In this document: positions 8,801 through 17,110 of the stretch, piece after piece | Numbering within the stretch: position 1 is the first letter of the stretch | Layout of the letters: every line of letters begins with the position of its first letter | From: SCTD01 sp036675425 | Lineage (GTDB): Bacteria; Actinomycetota; Actinomycetes; Mycobacteriales; SCTD01 | NCBI GenBank assembly: GCA_036675425.1 | Contig: JAKFFB010000077.1 | Location: 23,384 to 87,383 of the forward strand | Direction: 5' to 3' | DNA length: 64,000 nt | Translations under genes and position numbers: made by a program | The notes under the pieces: generated by a model | Databases searched by the model: none | The model's input: only the letters and a program-made list of their open reading frames with translations | What the model was told of the DNA's origin: nothing

Positions 8801-9295
8801 TCAGAGGTCGCTGGGCTGCTCGACCTGCTCCGCGCGGTCCCGCAGCGCGAGCTCGTCGCGCATCGCGGGAGCCACCCACCCGCCGGCGGTGATCGTCGCG
8901 CGGGCGAGGTCCACCTCGGCCTCGTGCTGCGCCTCGGCGAGCGCGAGCAGCTCGTCCATGCCGGCCTCGCGGCGCCGGGCCTGGAGGAGGTTCGCCCGGG
9001 CCTGCTCGACGAGCGCGAAGCGCGCCTGGACGGCGGCGTCAGGGACGGCCGAGCCCGCGACCGAGCGCTCCGGCAGGACGACGGCCTGAGTGGTCGTCGC
9101 CCGCGCCGGCTCCTGCCGGGTGACGGAGGCGGCGAGGAGCAGCAGCCACACCGCGGCCAGGCCGCAGAGGGCGGCCCACACGACCACCTCCAGGGCCGGG
9201 ACCGCGCTGCCGTACGCCACCAGTCCGCCGACGAGCGCTGCCTTGGCCACCAGCAGTCGTCGCACGGCAGGGGTCAGCGGTGCGGGATCACGCAT
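8801..9295 (-). CDS. Membrane-anchored hypothetical protein
   Basis: Predicted 164-residue protein. Two hydrophobic helices (about residues 17-33 and 36-57) are followed by an Ala/Arg/Glu-rich, probably helical cytoplasmic tail. I do not recognise a family. The ATG at 9295 is preferred over an upstream in-frame codon because the helices then start near the N-terminus. It is convergent with the dehydrogenase gene, with adjoining stop codons. Confidence 0.6.
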   Translation of the reverse strand: MRDPAPLTPAVRRLLVAKAALVGGLVAYGSAVPALEVVVWAALCGLAAVWLLLLAASVTRQEPARATTTQAVVLPERSVAGSAVPDAAVQARFALVEQARANLLQARRREAGMDELLALAEAQHEAEVDLARATITAGGWVAPAMRDELALRDRAEQVEQPSDL

Positions 9296-9350
9296 GCGTC
9301 CAGCCAACAGCACCGAGCGGGTGTTCGCCAGACTGCAGATGGGGGATCGG

Positions 9351-11402
9351 CTACCGCTGCGAGCGCGCGAATGCCTCAGCCGTGCGTGCCAGGTCCGGCG
9401 GGAGCCGGACCCCGGAGCGGCGCAGGGCGTCGGCGAGGCCGCCGGTGCTGGCCGGGTCGGTCGCGGCCGGGCCGAGCAGCCGGTCCGAGGGGGCGTACGA
9501 CGAGGTGGTCCGCAGCCCGGCGGTCGGCGCCGTGCCCGAGCCGCTGAGGTCTGCCTGGCCGGTGTCGGCGCCGGGCAGCACGACCAGCGCGCTGGACACC
9601 AGTCGCTCGCCGCCGTCGGACGGACGGTTGGCGACCAGGCCGTTCACGACCATCTCCGAGGAGCCGCCGCCGTCGAGGTTGACCGCCTCCACCGCGCCGA
9701 GGTCGGCCATCAGCTGCGCGAGCTCGCGCAGGGTCATGCCGACGCTGTAGCCCGACTGCCGGCCGTCGACCACCACCAGCAGCAGCTTCCGGTCGGCGGT
9801 GACCCCGACGGCGGTGCGCGGGTTGCGGCCGAAGAAGGCTCCGCCGCCGTCCACGTCGCCGTCGGCGATGCGGCCGCTCGAGACGAGCATCGGGTTGCCG
9901 CCGAGCGCGTCGATGGCGCCGGGCGAGCCGAGCCGCGTGGTCAGGTCCACCAGCTGGCCGCGGGCCAGGCCGCGGATGAAGGCCTCGCTGCCGTGGTAGC
10001 TGTTCGCGGTGAGGATCCCGCCGGTCGGGGGCACGACCGGCCGCTCGCCGCCGCAGCGGGTGCCGGTCACCGACAGCGGGGTGCGCACGGCGCCGTCGCT
10101 CGTCATGTCCCGGCCGCCCGCCGGTGCGAGCCCGGCGTAGCAGGCGTTGTTCGGCGGCACCTCCAGCAGCGCGCCGTCGCCGGTGAACAGCGCCAGGCCG
10201 TCGCCGTCGGGGCCGCCGCTGTTCACCCGCGGCACGGCCATGGTCACGGTCGAGGTGGCCGAGGCGGTCGTGATGTCGACGGCGAGGTCGGGGAACCCCA
10301 TCCGCGCGCTGCTGCCGGCGGCGTCCAGGGTGAGCGCCCGGCCGAGCAGCTGGGGCGTCTGCGACAGCCGGCCGTCGTTGGCGAACAGGTGGACCGGTCG
10401 CCCGGAGGACAGGGCGTAGTCCCCGTTGATCCCGAGCACAGCGCCGGCCTGGCGCGTCATCGTGGAGACCGCGTCGAGCCCCTGCAGGCGGTTGTTGGCC
10501 AGCACGGTCTCCGGTGACGACGCGGCCGACAGGTCGACCGTCGCGACGTGCGCCACCCACGGCCCGCTCGGGAGCCGGACGACGCTGTGCGTGACCCCCG
10601 GCGCGAGCGAGGGCGTACGACGGACGACCGGGCGGTCGCCCGCGATCCCGAACCTGGTCGTCTGGTACGGGCTCGGGAAGCTGCCCACCCGGAAGAACCA
10701 CGTGCCGTTCCGGAAGAGCCCGGGGGTGTCCTTGCCGTCGTGGTCCCAGTCACCGGCGATCGGGATGTCGCCGTTCAGCCCGAAGGCGAAGGTGCGGCTG
10801 GCGGGCCCGCTGCTGGTGGCGTCGCGCTGGTACCAGGTGGCGCCCCGGCGCACGGCGATGTCCGTGGTGCCGTTGCCGTCCCAGTCGCCGACGACGGGCA
10901 CGTCGCCCGGGACGCCGAAGCCGAAGATGCGCGCGGGGCCGCTGAGGTTGACGTCGCGGAGGTACCACCGGCCGCCGCGGAAGACGCCGATCGTGTCGAC
11001 GCCGTCGCCGTTCCAGTCGCCCAGGACGGGCTTGTCCCCGGCCAGCCCGAACCGCACGACCCGGGGGGCGGCCTGCTGCTCGCTGTCGCGGAGCAGCCAG
11101 ACGCCGTCCCGGAACAGGCTGGCCGTCCCGACGCCGTCCCCGTCGGTGTCGCCGGCGACCGGCTGCCAGCCGGACATGCCCTCGCGGTAGCTGCGGTTCG
11201 GCCCGCCGTCGAGCGCGTCGCGGAGGTACCAGGTGTCGCCCCGGCGCACGCCGATCCGGTCGTAGCCGAGCTCGGCGGGTCCGCCGACCGCGGTGACCAC
11301 GGGCGCGGCGGCCGCGGGGGAGGGGATCAGCGCGGGCAGCACCGGTGCGGTCAGCGCGAGCGCGACGGCGGCACCGAGCAGGGAACGGGCGGTCGTGCGC
11401 AC
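9351..11402 (-). CDS. Secreted phosphodiester glycosidase (NAGPA domain) with N-terminal repeats
   Basis: Predicted exported protein of 683 residues. GTG at 11402 gives a clean signal peptide (basic MRTTAR, hydrophobic core, AAAA cleavage region) and has GGAGGA 6 bp upstream. Residues about 40-280 hold five or so repeats of roughly 45 residues with D-x-[DN]-G-x-[DG] loops (GDWNGDGVDTIGVFR, GDWDGNGTTDIAVRR, GDWDHDGKDTPGLFR), like FG-GAP/VCBS propeller blades. The C-terminal half is a phosphodiester glycosidase/DUF2233 domain with the signature NLDGGGSSEM. This family uncaps N-acetylglucosamine-phosphodiesters; the substrate here is unknown, perhaps a cell-wall glycan. Confidence 0.85.
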   Translation of the reverse strand: MRTTARSLLGAAVALALTAPVLPALIPSPAAAAPVVTAVGGPAELGYDRIGVRRGDTWYLRDALDGGPNRSYREGMSGWQPVAGDTDGDGVGTASLFRDGVWLLRDSEQQAAPRVVRFGLAGDKPVLGDWNGDGVDTIGVFRGGRWYLRDVNLSGPARIFGFGVPGDVPVVGDWDGNGTTDIAVRRGATWYQRDATSSGPASRTFAFGLNGDIPIAGDWDHDGKDTPGLFRNGTWFFRVGSFPSPYQTTRFGIAGDRPVVRRTPSLAPGVTHSVVRLPSGPWVAHVATVDLSAASSPETVLANNRLQGLDAVSTMTRQAGAVLGINGDYALSSGRPVHLFANDGRLSQTPQLLGRALTLDAAGSSARMGFPDLAVDITTASATSTVTMAVPRVNSGGPDGDGLALFTGDGALLEVPPNNACYAGLAPAGGRDMTSDGAVRTPLSVTGTRCGGERPVVPPTGGILTANSYHGSEAFIRGLARGQLVDLTTRLGSPGAIDALGGNPMLVSSGRIADGDVDGGGAFFGRNPRTAVGVTADRKLLLVVVDGRQSGYSVGMTLRELAQLMADLGAVEAVNLDGGGSSEMVVNGLVANRPSDGGERLVSSALVVLPGADTGQADLSGSGTAPTAGLRTTSSYAPSDRLLGPAATDPASTGGLADALRRSGVRLPPDLARTAEAFARSQR

Positions 11403-11546
11403 GAGCGGTCCTCCGGAGGGTCCTTGTCCTGACCTGTCCGACTGTGGCACGCGGTGTCCGGTCCGGTGGGAGAACAGGCCGGGTGTCACCTGCTCGTCAT
11501 GCCGGGGTCCCCCGGGGGCCTGTGCTTTCATGGCCGCGGGCGAATC

Positions 11547-11556
11547 ACAACGTTGT
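11547..11556. promoter_or_regulatory. 10-bp palindrome upstream of DUF3263 gene
   Basis: ACAACGTTGT is a perfect inverted repeat in the 188-bp divergent region between the glycosidase and the DUF3263 gene, 34 bp before the latter's ATG. Its position fits an operator near a promoter. No regulator is assigned, and short palindromes can arise by chance. Confidence 0.3.
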
Positions 11557-11590
11557 CACTCTGGCCCGACGTCGACCGCAGGAGGACCTG

Positions 11591-11893
11591 ATGAGCGGCT
11601 CCACGCCCGCCCCCCTGGCGGTGGCTGCGCCGGCCGGCGCGACCCCCCTGACCGAGCGCGAGACCGCGATCCTGGCCTTCGAACGGCAGTGGTGGAAGTA
11701 CGCCGGCGCCAAGGAGACGGCGATCCGCGACCTGTTCGACATGAGCGCCACCCGCTACTACCAGGTGCTCAACGCGCTGATCGACAAGCCGGAGGCGCTC
11801 GTCGCCGACCCGATGCTCGTCAAGCGCCTGCGGCGCCTGCGGTCCTCCCGCCAGCGGACGCGGTCCGCCCGCCGCCTGGGCCTCGACGCCTGA
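11591..11893 (+). CDS. DUF3263 domain protein
   Basis: Small cytoplasmic protein of 100 residues. The core LTERETAILAFERQWWKYAGAKETAIRDLF and the SATRYYQVLN motif are characteristic of DUF3263, found in almost all actinobacteria just upstream of a LytR_C protein, as here. The fold looks like a short helical DNA-binding module (TRYYQVLNALID), but no function is proven. The start is ATG at 11591, with AGGAGG 5-6 bp upstream. The next gene starts 8 bp after its stop. Confidence 0.88.
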   Translation: MSGSTPAPLAVAAPAGATPLTERETAILAFERQWWKYAGAKETAIRDLFDMSATRYYQVLNALIDKPEALVADPMLVKRLRRLRSSRQRTRSARRLGLDA

Positions 11894-11900
11894 GCTCGAG

Positions 11901-12569
11901 GTGACGCTGGCCCCGGACGCGCCTGAGGTGGACGCTGTCCCCGTGCAGCCCGGCCCTCCCGACCCCGCGCAGGCGGACGCGCGGCCGCTGACGCGTACCG
12001 GCCGGCCCGCGCGCGCCGCGCGGCCCGGTCGGCTCTCCCCCGGTCGGGCGATGGCCGGCGCCGCGGTGTCGGTCTCCGGCGTGCTGCTCGGCATCGGCAC
12101 CCTGCTCTGGATCAGCGACGACCCGTCGCAGGGCCCGGGGCCGGTCGTGCAGGCGCCGCCGCCGGCGTCGCAGTTCGCCACCGCCCCCGAGACCGAGGAG
12201 GCGCCGGTCGACCCGCCGGCGCCGTCCGTCGCGGCCGCGCCGGTCGCTCCGCCGCCCCCGGCCGCCTCGACCGCCGTCGCGGCTCCCTCGGTGGTCATCC
12301 CGGTCACGGTGCTCAACAACAGCCGCTACGAGGGGCTGGCCGACATCGCCGCCGCTCGCTTCCGGGCCGGCGGCTGGCCGGTCAAGGCCACCGGCAACTT
12401 CCGCGGCCGGATCCCGGTCACGACCGTCTACTACGAGGCAGGGCAGGAGGCGTCCGCGCGCGAGCTCGCCCGGCGCTTCGACGGCATCGCCCGCGTGCGG
12501 CCGCGCTTCGCGACGCTGCCGGCTCGCGGCCTCGTCGTGGTCGTCACGCGGGAGTACGCCTCCTCCTAG
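11901..12569 (+). CDS. LytR C-terminal (LytR_C) domain membrane protein
   Basis: Protein of 222 residues. It has a basic N-terminal cytoplasmic part, one membrane helix at about residues 50-70, a Pro/Ala/Glu-rich linker, and a C-terminal LytR_C domain (about 133-220, beginning VTVLNNSRYEGLADIAA). In LytR-CpsA-Psr cell-wall ligases this domain follows the catalytic part, which is absent here. It probably acts outside the membrane in the envelope. The pairing with DUF3263 is conserved in actinobacteria. Confidence 0.85.
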   Translation: MTLAPDAPEVDAVPVQPGPPDPAQADARPLTRTGRPARAARPGRLSPGRAMAGAAVSVSGVLLGIGTLLWISDDPSQGPGPVVQAPPPASQFATAPETEEAPVDPPAPSVAAAPVAPPPPAASTAVAAPSVVIPVTVLNNSRYEGLADIAAARFRAGGWPVKATGNFRGRIPVTTVYYEAGQEASARELARRFDGIARVRPRFATLPARGLVVVVTREYASS

Positions 12570-12579
12570 GCTGGCGCGG

Positions 12580-13341
12580 GTGACCGACGTCCTGGCCCCG
12601 CTCCGCGCGCACCTCGCCGGCGCGGTCGTCGCTCTCGACTACGACGGCACCCTCGCCCCGATCGTCGACCGCCCCGCCGACGCCGTCCCCGCGCCCGGGG
12701 TCATCGAGCTGCTGACCGCGCTCGCACCGCGGGTGCGCGCCCTCGCCCTCGTCACCGGCCGGCCCGCCGACGTCGTCGTCGAGCTCGCCGGGCTGACCGC
12801 TGTGCCCGGCCTCGTCGTGCTCGGGCAGTACGGCGCGCAGCGCTGGTCCGGGGCGGGGATCACGACGCCGGAAGAGCTGTCCGGGGTGGACCACGCCCGC
12901 GCGGCCCTGCCCGCGCTGCTCGCCCCCGAGGGCGCCGACCTCGAGGACAAGGGCATCTCGCTGGTGGTGCACACCCGGCGCGCACCGGACCCGGTCGGAG
13001 CCCTGGAGCGGCTCGAACCGGGCGTGCGCGCGGTGGCAGGCGCCGCCGGGCTCGAGGTGCACCCCGGCCGGCTCGTGCTCGAGCTGCGCCCCCCGGGCTA
13101 CGACAAGGGCAGCGCCCTGCTCTCGCTCTGCGACCCGCTGCCGTCGGCGGTCCTCGTGGCCGGTGACGACGTGGGCGACCTGCCGGCCTTCGACGTGGTC
13201 GACGGCCTGCGGGCGCGTGGCGTGCCCGGCGTGACCGTGTGCAGCGGCAGCGACGAGGGCCCGCCCGAGCTCCGCGCCCGCGCCGACGTCGTCGTCGACG
13301 GACCGCCGGGCGTGGTGCAGCTGCTCCGTACCCTCCTCTGA
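12580..13341 (+). CDS. otsB: Trehalose-6-phosphate phosphatase
   Basis: HAD-superfamily phosphatase of 253 residues that dephosphorylates trehalose-6-phosphate to trehalose. Motif I is DYDGTLAPI (Asp near residue 20 as nucleophile), and the C-terminal acidic motif is GDDVGDLPAF. The substrate-specificity segment VHTRRAPDP and the phrase GYDKGSAL match OtsB. The GTG start is 10 bp after the LytR_C gene. The partner otsA lies 2.3 kb away on the opposite strand. Confidence 0.93.
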   Translation: MTDVLAPLRAHLAGAVVALDYDGTLAPIVDRPADAVPAPGVIELLTALAPRVRALALVTGRPADVVVELAGLTAVPGLVVLGQYGAQRWSGAGITTPEELSGVDHARAALPALLAPEGADLEDKGISLVVHTRRAPDPVGALERLEPGVRAVAGAAGLEVHPGRLVLELRPPGYDKGSALLSLCDPLPSAVLVAGDDVGDLPAFDVVDGLRARGVPGVTVCSGSDEGPPELRARADVVVDGPPGVVQLLRTLL

Positions 13342-13356
13342 CCCGCCCGCTTCCCC

Positions 13357-13421
13357 GTGATCCACGCGCACCTCGAGGTGGATCTTTCCAGCAGAGCCAC
13401 CTCAAGATGCGCGTGGATCAC
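13357..13421. repeat. Long hairpin element bounded by GTGATCCACG...CGTGGATCAC
   Basis: Two 25-bp arms (13357-13381 and 13397-13421) pair with two mismatches around a 15-bp loop. The element lies between the convergent ends of otsB and the AAA ATPase gene and could serve as a bidirectional terminator, though there is no T-tract. It shares its first ten bases and a GTGGATC segment with the element at 33202-33268. Confidence 0.85.
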
Positions 13422-13439
13422 CTGGTGTACGAGCAGGTG

Positions 13440-15614
13440 TCAGCGGCTGGCGCGGTTCTCCGCGTAGGCGGCGAGGGCGGCGACCTGGGCCGGGTCGAGG
13501 GAGGGGCGCACCACTGCCAGGGCGGCATCGACGTGCGCGAGCGTCACGGTGGTGGCCGACATCGACTCGCGCATCGCGGTGAGCGCGGCCTCGCGGATCA
13601 GCGCGGCGCAGTCGGCGGCGGAGTAGCCGTCGGTGCGACGACCGACCTCGACCAGGTCCACGTCGGGTGCGAGCGGCACCGTCTTGGCCGCCGCCTTGAG
13701 GATCAGCCCGCGGGCCTCGGCGTCCGGCGGCGGCGCGTAGACGAGCCGCTCGAGCCGGCCCGGGCGCAGCAGGGCGGGGTCGACCAGGTCCGGCCGGTTC
13801 GTCGCGCCGATGACCACGACGTCCCGCAGCGACTCGACGCCGTCGAGCTCGGTGAGCAGCGCGGCGACGACCCGGTCGGTGGTGCCCCCGTCGGTCGACT
13901 GGCCGCGGACCGGCGCCAGCGCGTCCACCTCGTCGAGGAAGACGATGGAGGGGGCCGACTCGCGGGCTCGCCGGAAGAGCTCGCGGACCGCCCGCTCGCT
14001 CTCGCCGACCCACTTCGACAGCACCTCGGCGCCCTTGACCGACAGCACGTTGGCCTGCCCCGAGCCGGCGATCGCCTTGACCAGGAAGGTCTTCCCGCAG
14101 CCGGGCGGGCCGTAGAGCAGCAGCCCGCGCGGCGGCGCCACCCCGAGCCGGGAGAAGGTGTCGGGGTAGTTCAGGGGCCAGAGCACGGCCTCCGTCAGCG
14201 CCTCCTTGACCTCGACCATGTCGCCGACGTCGTCGAGCGTGAGGGAGTCGAGCTCGAGCGAGGCGCCCTCCATGGAGCTCGCCTGCACGACCTCCAGCGC
14301 GGCGGTGAAGTCCTCGGCCGCGAGCGTCGGCGAGTCGTCGCCGCGCTGCCGGGCGGCTGCGCGCAGGGCGGCCTCCCGTACCAGCGACTTGACGTCAGCG
14401 GCGACGAAACCCGGTGTCTTCCCGGCGATCTCGTCGAGCGAGACGTCGTCGGCGAGCGGCACGGAGTGGGTGCTGACCTCGAGCAGCCGCAGCCGCTGAG
14501 GGCGGTCGGGCAGCGGGATCGCGAGCTCGTGGTCCAGCGTGCCCGGCTGCCGCAGCGCCGGCGCGACCCGCTCGGGGTGCGACGTCGTGCAGACGACGGC
14601 AGCCCGGCCGTCCTTCACGACGTCGCGGATCGCCTTGAGCAGCACGGGAAGCAGCGGCCCGGCGCCCTCCCGCGGGGCGATCGCCTCCACGTCGACGAGC
14701 AGCACGACAGCGGGCGACTCCCGGGTGGCGCGGGCGAGCACCTCGACCAGCTGCTGGGCAGCGGCGGTCGTCTCGGTCGCGGCGAGCGTCGGCGCCCAGA
14801 GCTGGGTCAAGCGCGCGCCCACAGCGTGGGCGACGGCCTCGACGAGCGACGCCTTGCCCGAGCCGCTCGCACCCGTCACGAGGACGCCCATGCCGGGCGA
14901 GGTGCCGAGCCGGGCCAGCAGGTCGCGGTGGTGGAAGCCGAGGTCGAGCCACTCCCGCAGCGCCGCCGCCTGGCTCTCCAGCCCCGGCAGGTCCGCCAGC
15001 GTCAGCGGCGCGGCGTTCGAGGCGAGCGACGGCGCGGGCGCCGGGGTCGCCTCGCCGGTCGTGGTCGTGCCGCCCTGCCAGCCGACGACGGTGCCCATCG
15101 TGACCACCGCTGGACCAGCCGGCTCGACGTCCGAGACGTGCAGGATGCGGGTCGGCCAGCCGGCGCCCAGCCAGGCCGTGAGGTTGCTCCGCAGCCGGGC
15201 GAAGTCCGCCGGGGGAGCGAGGTCGCTCGGGCGCAGCGAGACCTGGTCGCCGGCCGTGACGACCTTGCCGAGCAGCGCGGTCCGCAGCACCGCGGGGTCG
15301 ACGGTCCGCGCGACCTCGTCGTCGCCGGTCACGGTGATCCGCCGCGCCTCCATCCGGGGCGCCGGCTCGACCACCACGGTGTCGCCGTCGCGCAGGCCGA
15401 GGTTCGACAGCAGCAGCTCGTCGCAGAGGGCGGTGCCGGGAGGGCAGTCGAGCGGCGCCACGACGGCGAGCGCCCCGGTGACGCGCCGGCCGCGCAGCAG
15501 CACCACGCTGCCGTCCTGCACGCCGAGACCGGACAGCGCCTGCAGCGGCAGGCGCACGATGCCGTGCCGGTCGTAGCGCGCCGAGCCGCGCAGCACCGCA
15601 GTGAGGGTCAGCAC
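13440..15614 (-). CDS. CDC48/VAT-like double AAA ATPase
   Basis: Cytoplasmic AAA+ unfoldase-like protein of 724 residues. An N-terminal substrate/cofactor domain (1-190) precedes two AAA modules. D2 is canonical: Walker A GPPGCGKT at 502-509, Walker B DE at 561-562, and the arginine-containing ATNRPDLVDPALLRPGR region. D1 looks degenerate: GASGSGKA (248-255) lacks the usual Ser/Thr after Lys, Walker B reads VDVE (DE to DV at 308-309), and the second Arg of the SRH is Thr. It resembles the mycobacterial p97-like ATPase (Rv0435c type). Targets are unknown. The start is GTG at 15614. Confidence 0.88.
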   Translation of the reverse strand: MLTLTAVLRGSARYDRHGIVRLPLQALSGLGVQDGSVVLLRGRRVTGALAVVAPLDCPPGTALCDELLLSNLGLRDGDTVVVEPAPRMEARRITVTGDDEVARTVDPAVLRTALLGKVVTAGDQVSLRPSDLAPPADFARLRSNLTAWLGAGWPTRILHVSDVEPAGPAVVTMGTVVGWQGGTTTTGEATPAPAPSLASNAAPLTLADLPGLESQAAALREWLDLGFHHRDLLARLGTSPGMGVLVTGASGSGKASLVEAVAHAVGARLTQLWAPTLAATETTAAAQQLVEVLARATRESPAVVLLVDVEAIAPREGAGPLLPVLLKAIRDVVKDGRAAVVCTTSHPERVAPALRQPGTLDHELAIPLPDRPQRLRLLEVSTHSVPLADDVSLDEIAGKTPGFVAADVKSLVREAALRAAARQRGDDSPTLAAEDFTAALEVVQASSMEGASLELDSLTLDDVGDMVEVKEALTEAVLWPLNYPDTFSRLGVAPPRGLLLYGPPGCGKTFLVKAIAGSGQANVLSVKGAEVLSKWVGESERAVRELFRRARESAPSIVFLDEVDALAPVRGQSTDGGTTDRVVAALLTELDGVESLRDVVVIGATNRPDLVDPALLRPGRLERLVYAPPPDAEARGLILKAAAKTVPLAPDVDLVEVGRRTDGYSAADCAALIREAALTAMRESMSATTVTLAHVDAALAVVRPSLDPAQVAALAAYAENRASR

Positions 15615-15630
15615 GTCGCGGAGCGTAGAG

Positions 15631-15685
15631 CCCTTGCGTCCTGCCGCGTCCGCGGCGCGGTGCTCCGCTGAGCATGACGCAAGGG
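15631..15685. repeat. Dispersed palindromic element, copy 1 (inverted relative to copy 2)
   Basis: The 14-bp arms CCCTTGCGTCCTGC and GCATGACGCAAGGG pair with one mismatch around a 27-bp loop. On the minus strand the whole 55-bp element aligns with 54704-54757 at roughly 80% identity, including the shared core CAGCGGAGCACC. It fills the gap between the AAA ATPase gene and otsA. Confidence 0.8.
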
Positions 15686-15690
15686 AGGGA

Positions 15691-17100
15691 TCAGCGTGTG
15701 AGGCTGGCGAGCTGAGTGGCGAGCCAGGCCGACGGGGGGAGCGCGGTGGCGGCCTCGGCGAGAGCGGCCGTGCTGCGGCGACGCGCCTCGGGGGACTCCG
15801 ACAGCGCGGCGTGCAGCGCCTCGGCGGTCTGCCCGACGTCGAACGGGTTGACCAGGTGCGCGTGCGCCCCGAGCTCGTCGGCCGCCCCCGCCTGCCGCGA
15901 CAGCACCAGCGACAGCCCGCGCTCCGACAGCACCGGTCCCTCCTTGGCCACCAGGTTCATGCCGTCCCGCAGCGGGTTGACCAGCAGCACGTCCGCCAGG
16001 CCGTACGCCGCGAGCGACCGGGGGTAGTCGTCCCGGACCTCGAGGTGCACCGGGAGCCAGCCCTCGGTGGCGAACTCCTCGTTCACCTCGCGGGCGACCC
16101 GCTGCACGGCGCCGGTGTAGGCGCGGTACTCCGGCAGGTCGTGCCGGGAGGGGTACGCGAAGGCGATGTGGACGACCCGCTCCCGCCACTGCGGCCGGCC
16201 GCGGAGCAGCTCGCGGTAGGCCTCGAGCCCGCGCACGATGTTCTTGCTCAGCTCGGTCCGGTCCACCCGCAGGATCAGCTGGCGGTCGCCGACGACGTCG
16301 CGCAGCCCCGGCAGGCGGGACTGCACGTCGTGTGCGGCGGCCCGCTGCCGCAGCTCGGCGGCGTCGACGCCGAGCGCGTTGACGGAGACCGCCGTCGTAC
16401 GTCCCTCGTGCTCGACCGCGCGCCCGTCGTAGGTCGCGCCCAGGACCTCGACGCAGCAGCGGGCGAAGGCGTCGGCCCAGCGGGCCGAGTGGAAGCCGAC
16501 GGCGTCCGCGCCGAGCATGCCGAGCAGCACCTCACGCGCGACGTCCTCGGGGAGCACGCTGAAGTACTCCGGCGGCGCCCACGGCGTGTGGCTGAAGTGG
16601 CTGATCCGCAGGTCGGGCCGCCGCTCGCGGAGCTGCCGCGGGGTGAGCGCCAGGTGGTAGTCCTGCACCAGCACCGTCGCCCCGGGCGCGGCCTCCTCGG
16701 CGAGGGCGGCCGCGAACGCGTCGTCGTACTCGCGGTAGGCCGTCCACTCCCGCCGGCTGCGCGCGTCGAAGACCGGGGTGTTGGAGGTGTCGTAGAGCAG
16801 GTGCGCGACGAACCACAGGGTGGAGTTGGCGACGCGGTTGTACGCCCGGTCGAAGGTGACCGCGTCGATGTCCAGCATGCGGACACCCGGGGCGACCGCC
16901 CCGCCCGCGGCTGCCCGGGTCGCGCGCCGGTCGGCGTCGGACAGCGCCGCGCAGACCCAGGTGGCCGAGTCGGCGATGGAGGCGGCCAGCACGGCGGAGA
17001 CCAGCCCGCCGCCGCCGCGTCGGGTGACCAGCTCGCCGGAGTCGTCCTCGACGTGCTGCAGCGGCCCGCGGTTGGAGGCCAGCAGCAGCGGCGAGGTCAC
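15691..17100 (-). CDS. otsA: Trehalose-6-phosphate synthase
   Basis: GT20 glycosyltransferase of 469 residues (family about 470) joining UDP-glucose, or another NDP-glucose, to glucose-6-phosphate. Visible signatures are LLASNRGP at the N-terminus, WVCAALSD near residue 47, VQDYHLALTP near 145, and the donor-binding VNPLRDGMNLVAKE near 370. The start is GTG at 17100. The product feeds OtsB. Unlike many genomes, the two genes are not in one operon here: a AAA ATPase gene separates them and otsB is on the other strand. Confidence 0.93.
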   Translation of the reverse strand: MTSPLLLASNRGPLQHVEDDSGELVTRRGGGGLVSAVLAASIADSATWVCAALSDADRRATRAAAGGAVAPGVRMLDIDAVTFDRAYNRVANSTLWFVAHLLYDTSNTPVFDARSRREWTAYREYDDAFAAALAEEAAPGATVLVQDYHLALTPRQLRERRPDLRISHFSHTPWAPPEYFSVLPEDVAREVLLGMLGADAVGFHSARWADAFARCCVEVLGATYDGRAVEHEGRTTAVSVNALGVDAAELRQRAAAHDVQSRLPGLRDVVGDRQLILRVDRTELSKNIVRGLEAYRELLRGRPQWRERVVHIAFAYPSRHDLPEYRAYTGAVQRVAREVNEEFATEGWLPVHLEVRDDYPRSLAAYGLADVLLVNPLRDGMNLVAKEGPVLSERGLSLVLSRQAGAADELGAHAHLVNPFDVGQTAEALHAALSESPEARRRSTAALAEAATALPPSAWLATQLASLTR

Positions 17101-17110
17101 CCGGCGCAGG

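Noticed and set aside
13239..15671. Plus-strand open frame of 810 codons
   Set aside because: Antisense of the double AAA ATPase with skewed Arg/Gly/Val composition and no recognisable motif.
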